Source: Legionella moravica DSM 19234 (GTDB lineage: Bacteria > Pseudomonadota > Gammaproteobacteria > Legionellales > Legionellaceae). From it: a DNA stretch of 50,370 bases. Below the pieces are notes generated by a model. The model saw only the letters and a program-made list of their open reading frames with translations. It searched no databases and was not told where the DNA came from. Below are positions 46,677-50,370 of this stretch, in pieces. The position numbers and the translations under genes were made by a program. Where the stretch lies: the NCBI RefSeq assembly GCF_000423305.1, contig NZ_AUHS01000027.1, positions 1-50,370 on the forward strand, written 5' to 3'. Each line of letters opens with the position of its first letter. Positions within the stretch are counted from its first letter, which is position 1.

Positions 46677-48476
46677 TTAATCGACTACTTCGAGTTTATT
46701 TTTGAGTAACTTATAGGCATTTTTGCACCATCGATAAAATGTAGGGGTGGTCCAGTCACTGCCGTCAATGAGATGCGTTTGATAAGGTTGAAATGATTGA
46801 AGTAATTTCGGAGATTCAGCAATCATTCTCTTTGCTACGTGCGTGGATAATTGCATAGCGGAGGGGTACGTCTTTTTATTTAGTTCTTCTCTGCAAAGAA
46901 TCTGAACTTGCTCTTTAAGCGCTTTATGACGCTGATATGAATTTTTCCCTCCCTTGCGCTTTTCTTCTGTGTAAAGACTGTCTTCAAACACCATATCCTC
47001 AAATTCTAATAAATTGAACTCGAACTCAGGCTCAAGCAGCTTGAAGATCCCATCGGTTTGTTCATCGTTTCTTTTGCTCACATCGATTTCAAATATCTCG
47101 CATATTGGATTTTGTATAACTCTAATTTCCTTTAGTTGGATAGCGGGAGCCGCTTTGAAGTTCATCATTAGATAGCAGTGTTTTTCATTCTTCACGTGTC
47201 TATATTTTTCTAATACGTTCTTATAACCCTTAGCAAGACTGGTGTTATTAGCATGCTTAATGTGAAGGATCAGGCGATTCTTACCGGATATGGTGAATTC
47301 AAGCATTGGCTGCCCGTCCCTCTGTTTAAAATTGATGGATATATTACTATTCTGCGAGATTAACCAAGCCCTGCAAACCGTAAAAAATAACATATATGAG
47401 TAATGGCTTCTGACATGTTTATACTCTGAATTGTGTAGCGTCCAGAATGTACGCCACATTTCTTTATTTTCTATGGTATCCCTGTAGTGATGAATAATGC
47501 CGGTTACCGCAAGCATTAATGATTCAAGATCATCAGGGCAGTCCTTGGTTTCTTTTGATAATTCAATATTGACAAATTCTTGGCTATCTTTTAACCATTT
47601 ATAAAGCCCTTCATAGTCTTTTTCAAAATCATAATGTTGAGGACTATAAGCTTTTAAAGCTGTTAAAGTTTCAATAAAAAACTCTTTATTTGTTTTCAAC
47701 TCTTTTAGCAATATTTCTTTTCGATACGCCTTTGTAGTTTCAAGCCAAATATCACCTATGTCCCTGTTTACTATATCTCGTAATCGTTCATTATAAGCGG
47801 CTAATTCTTCAACTATGGCGTCTACGTTATCCGCAACAGGCAGATTTGACAAAATATCGAAGGGAACAAGTTTAATCGCCTGTTTTGAGTAGGGATTAAA
47901 AAGAAGCTTGTAAGGGTTACAATTTCTCGAGGTATGGAGGCGATTGCCCTTTAAATCAAGCTTGGCCATAATCTCTTGTGTGTATCGACAAATGTCATCA
48001 TCAATTATATTTTGAACCATATCGCTGATTCTATCGCCAGCGATACCGTCCTCGAGTAATGGTAATAGCAAGAATATTTCTGGGTTACCCTCCGCCAAAT
48101 CAACAATCTCTTTTGCACTTTGAAGTATCTTGTCATTAAACTCGATACCTGATCCTCGTCCTTCTGTATTGCCTGAGCTATAACCAATGCAGGTGTATTG
48201 GTATTCAGGAAAGTTAACCATTCTTTTGGCCGTCCGCCAGCATTTATCCCCCACTTGGTTTGATTTTTGTAATATGAGAAGCAAATTGGCAAAGAAGGTT
48301 TTATAGGTGTTATAGGCGTTTCTAATTATTTCACTTGCGCTATCTTTTAATAAAAGAGGCTCAACAAAAACCTTGGTATCAAAATTCAATATAGGGTCGA
48401 AAACCCCCAGTTCATTGAGTCTTGCTTTATCAATATTAAAATGATCTGAAAAGTGTACCGGTTTTTTAGAGTTCAT
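46677..48476 (-). CDS. Uncharacterised 599-aa protein of the defence cargo, possible nuclease
   Basis: This is a large soluble protein I cannot place. Conserved-looking blocks include FDPILNFDTKVFVEPLLL near residue 26, EDGIAGDRISDMVQNI near 142, and a segment at 388-425 with EFTISG, LILHIKH and KGYKNVLEKY. The last segment resembles the second core strand pair and helix of a restriction-endonuclease-like (PD-(D/E)xK) fold, with Glu393 and Lys407. The canonical acidic residue before the Lys would be a His, so the fold call is weak. It lies 78 bp upstream of abiEi on the same strand and is divergent from the HEPN gene. Confidence 0.75.
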   Translation of the reverse strand: MNSKKPVHFSDHFNIDKARLNELGVFDPILNFDTKVFVEPLLLKDSASEIIRNAYNTYKTFFANLLLILQKSNQVGDKCWRTAKRMVNFPEYQYTCIGYSSGNTEGRGSGIEFNDKILQSAKEIVDLAEGNPEIFLLLPLLEDGIAGDRISDMVQNIIDDDICRYTQEIMAKLDLKGNRLHTSRNCNPYKLLFNPYSKQAIKLVPFDILSNLPVADNVDAIVEELAAYNERLRDIVNRDIGDIWLETTKAYRKEILLKELKTNKEFFIETLTALKAYSPQHYDFEKDYEGLYKWLKDSQEFVNIELSKETKDCPDDLESLMLAVTGIIHHYRDTIENKEMWRTFWTLHNSEYKHVRSHYSYMLFFTVCRAWLISQNSNISINFKQRDGQPMLEFTISGKNRLILHIKHANNTSLAKGYKNVLEKYRHVKNEKHCYLMMNFKAAPAIQLKEIRVIQNPICEIFEIDVSKRNDEQTDGIFKLLEPEFEFNLLEFEDMVFEDSLYTEEKRKGGKNSYQRHKALKEQVQILCREELNKKTYPSAMQLSTHVAKRMIAESPKLLQSFQPYQTHLIDGSDWTTPTFYRWCKNAYKLLKNKLEVVD

Positions 48477-48660
48477 TACATTCTTGGTTTCTATTTAAAG
48501 GCCAGTGCCAAACCTAACTGGTGTTTAACCCCTGTTTTTCGTTGGTGATCATACGCCAGGCTGGTTTTATAGCAATATGCAATTAGTTTGAATTTTCATC
48601 AAATCCCTTGGATACATTAATGGACTATACTTTCTAGAGGTTAACAAGTGCCAGTGGAAT

Positions 48661-49425
48661 ATGAATAATACAAATGAATATAGCCTCGCATTAATAGCAG
48701 AACTTAAAAATAAAAATTTGGAGCGTTCAAAAATATATGTTGAAGTGATGAGCGGTGACAGAATTAGATATAAAGCTCTTGATAACGCAGGTAAAGAGCG
48801 AGAAGGAATAATAACAAAAAATGATGCATTTACCTCATTAAACTGGCATTTACTTGATAACAATAGATTAGATACATTTAAGGGAGGTGTGATTAAATCA
48901 GTTATTTATTCTGTGGCTTTAGATCGGGGTGATATTCCTATGAGCCGCAATCAAAAATTACGTCGAGCAGGACTTGTATGCGTATATTTTACTAAAAACT
49001 ATGCTTACTACAAAGCTGGTTTTGATGAGAAAATCTTGATAGACAAAAATAATTTTTGGATTACTACACAAAATAACTTCTTAGATATGGCAGTTTTGGA
49101 GTGGTCGAAGTTATTTCTAAAACCGACCAATAATAAATACTATTGGACAAAAATAGTTAGGGATAAAGATAATTTTGGTAAAAAATTTAATAAATTTAAT
49201 CTTAGTTATATAGAAACCTATCGTGATAAATTCGTGGCCCACCTTGATGATAAAACAATTATGAATATCCCAAAATTTGACAGCGCTTACGATTTAGTAT
49301 GTTCTTTGTATAATGATATTTATCCTCAGTTAGAAGATACTCATAATTTGCCAGAGAACTTGAACGAATATTATGATGCGTGTTTAAAGGATGCCATCAA
49401 ATATTATCCACTAATCAAACAATAA
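48661..49425 (+). CDS. HEPN-domain protein, AbiU2-like
   Basis: This 254-aa soluble protein has, in its second half, an AbiU2-like HEPN region: VLEWSKLFL near residue 145, YWTKIV, and YRDKFVAHLDD at 187-197. This gives the R-x5-H catalytic signature (Arg188, His194) of HEPN ribonucleases. AbiU2-type proteins act in abortive infection, and HEPN toxins often cleave host or phage RNA. The N-terminal about 100 residues are not recognised. No MNT-type antitoxin gene is adjacent, but an AbiEii nucleotidyltransferase is encoded nearby in the same element. Confidence 0.78.
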   Translation: MNNTNEYSLALIAELKNKNLERSKIYVEVMSGDRIRYKALDNAGKEREGIITKNDAFTSLNWHLLDNNRLDTFKGGVIKSVIYSVALDRGDIPMSRNQKLRRAGLVCVYFTKNYAYYKAGFDEKILIDKNNFWITTQNNFLDMAVLEWSKLFLKPTNNKYYWTKIVRDKDNFGKKFNKFNLSYIETYRDKFVAHLDDKTIMNIPKFDSAYDLVCSLYNDIYPQLEDTHNLPENLNEYYDACLKDAIKYYPLIKQ

Positions 49426-49520
49426 ATTTGAAATTTCTGAGTAATTTGACTGTATTTTTTCTAAAGATAATTTCTTTTTTTCCGATACCATTAATAAATG
49501 AAGCCGAGAGTTATGTGAAT

Positions 49521-50057
49521 ATGGTATCAGATGAAACCTCTGTTAAAGACCAAAAGAGTCCACAATTAACAGAAGAATATCAAAAATTACATGTGAAGCC
49601 TTGGGATAGGTTCTTTGCTAGAAATATTGATCTTGGTGTTTTAGCGATTGTATATGGCTTCTCATTTGGAATATTCTATCCTGATTTTATTAGTGATAAT
49701 AATGTAATAAATAGCTTCATAATTTTATTTTGCTGGTTTTTAATCGAACCAATTTTTTTGTCCATTTTTGGTACAACATTAGGTAAGTTTTTATTTAATA
49801 TAAAAATTCGTGACGTAAATGATAAAAAACCTAAATTTTATAACAGTTTTGTAAGAAGTTTCCGGGTTTGGTGCCAAGGGTATGGCTTTGGCATACCTAT
49901 TGTTTTTTTGTTTACTCTTATTTCTTCATACAGTAAGTTAAAAAATACTGGGACTACCTCATGGGATAAAGATAAATTTGTAATAACACATAGTAATTAT
50001 GGATTTATAAAATCAATTATTTCGTTTTTAATTATTACGATGATAATTGGATTGTAA
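49521..50057 (+). CDS. RDD family membrane protein
   Basis: The RDD signature RFFARNIDLG stands near the N-terminus, followed by two hydrophobic helices, TTLGKFLFNIKIRD, and further helices (GIPIVFLFTLISSY; FIKSIISFLIITMIIG). RDD proteins are small integral membrane proteins, some linked to ion exchange. I place the start at ATG 49521 (178 aa); the frame extends to 49380 but that overlaps the HEPN gene and adds a hydrophobic stretch not typical of the family. It may be cotranscribed with the HEPN gene. Confidence 0.8.
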   Translation: MVSDETSVKDQKSPQLTEEYQKLHVKPWDRFFARNIDLGVLAIVYGFSFGIFYPDFISDNNVINSFIILFCWFLIEPIFLSIFGTTLGKFLFNIKIRDVNDKKPKFYNSFVRSFRVWCQGYGFGIPIVFLFTLISSYSKLKNTGTTSWDKDKFVITHSNYGFIKSIISFLIITMIIGL

Positions 50058-50061
50058 ACGG

Positions 50062-50370
50062 TTAATTAACCTCACTCTTCTCAGGCATAATGAGATTGGG
50101 TAAGCTACGCATATCAGTTAGTAATGAGTGGTCAATGTTATAAGGAAGAAGGTTCTCCAGTTGTTCTAGAGTGCTGGCCTGGCGAATATGAGTAAGGACG
50201 TATTTAAACCAGGAAAAAGTTTCGATTTTATTCTGCTTACAGGTTTCAATAAGCGAGAAGAGGATACTACCGGCTTTGGCGCCGAGGTCATTGCCATGAA
50301 AGAGCCAGTTTTTTCGACCGATAACGAAAGGTTTAATGGTACGTTCACCGAGGTTATTATCGAGCTCCAA
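50062..50370 (-). CDS. IS66-family transposase, C-terminal part, 5' end beyond window
   Basis: The visible 102 residues match the end of IS66 transposases: LELDNNLGERTIKPFVIGRK, then NWLFHGNDLGAKAG, IETCKQNKIE, and LENLLPYNI. The reading frame is open to the right edge, so the gene begins outside. Whether the transposase is intact cannot be seen. It ends 4 bp from the RDD gene stop. Confidence 0.93.
   Translation of the reverse strand: MELDNNLGERTIKPFVIGRKNWLFHGNDLGAKAGSILFSLIETCKQNKIETFSWFKYVLTHIRQASTLEQLENLLPYNIDHSLLTDMRSLPNLIMPEKSEVN

Larger units (their letters stand above)
41260..50370. mobile_element. Integrated element at tRNA-Asn carrying defence genes, right end outside window
   Basis: From the tRNA rightwards come two site-specific recombinases, an HTH/zinc-ribbon protein, a SpoVG-like gene, an AbiE pair, two orphan genes, an RDD membrane protein and IS66 sequence. 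No housekeeping gene is present and the right part is visibly more AT-rich than the chromosome to the left. I do not find a second copy of the tRNA 3' end inside the window, so the other attachment site should lie further right. The left boundary is inferred from the recombinase frame running into the tRNA. Confidence 0.75.

Noticed and set aside
41336..50370. Second copy of the tRNA-Asn 3' end as right attachment site
   Set aside because: I could not find GTTCGAGCC or the CCGGGGA acceptor end again within this range; the site must lie outside or be diverged.
1..50370. CRISPR array
   Set aside because: No regularly spaced identical short repeats with unique spacers and no cas genes were seen.

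Overview
The window reads as a Legionella chromosome, L. pneumophila or a close relative. The base composition is AT-rich, and housekeeping genes are interleaved with large orphan ORFs of the Dot/Icm-effector type. The gene order from about 8 kb to 28 kb can be laid one-to-one on L. pneumophila Philadelphia locus tags lpg0095 down to lpg0080: IMP/GMP 5'-nucleotidase, rpiA, rlmB, rnr, a secreted protein, lem1, yaiI, a solute-binding protein, a DUF4254 protein, a membrane protein, the RimB/7TM/ATP-grasp triplet, a small protein, larg1 and ceg3. That alignment is from memory, not from a search.

Layout. (1) 1-3537, minus: a very long open frame that runs off the left edge and encodes a 36-residue ankyrin-like repeat protein with its own sigma70-type promoter. 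(2) 3.8-8.0 kb: an orphan 516-aa protein, a hybrid PAS/histidine kinase/receiver/HPt protein, and a convergent stand-alone receiver with a PmrA-like promoter box. (3) 8-13.1 kb: the nucleotidase, then an overlapping rnr-rlmB-rpiA operon. (4) 13.3-22 kb: a small secreted protein, the giant Lem1-like effector, YaiI, a periplasmic binding protein, a DUF4254 protein and a multi-pass membrane protein. (5) 22.3-25.3 kb: a three-gene retropepsin / 7TM / ATP-grasp ligase operon. (6) 25.3-28.4 kb: an effector locus with a divergent small protein, a Larg1-type ADP-ribosylhydrolase and, convergent to it, a Ceg3-type mono-ADP-ribosyltransferase with a PmrA box, followed by a MITE-like element. (7) 28.5-32.8 kb: the ygfB-pepP-ubiH-ubiI operon, with zapA divergent. 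(8) 33.3-41.2 kb: a glutamate-synthase-family enzyme, a bicupin, a degenerate GGDEF/EAL protein, a probable 6S RNA gene, uvrB and an aspartate aminotransferase. (9) 41.26 kb to the end: tRNA-Asn(GTT) followed by an integrated mobile element. The element carries a large serine recombinase whose last codons lie inside the tRNA gene, a tyrosine recombinase, an HTH/zinc-ribbon protein, a SpoVG-like protein, an AbiE toxin-antitoxin pair, an unknown 599-aa protein, an AbiU2-like HEPN protein, an RDD membrane protein and the end of an IS66 transposase.

The Ceg3/Larg1 pair would act together in the host: one ADP-ribosylates mitochondrial ADP/ATP carriers and the other reverses it. The genes of the tRNA-Asn element look like a phage-defence island moved by two recombinases and controlled through two palindromic operator regions. 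The most novel candidates are the long repeat protein at the left edge, the two PmrA-like boxes with matching architecture, the MITE inserted exactly at a stop codon, and the uncharacterised 599-aa + HEPN cargo beside AbiE.
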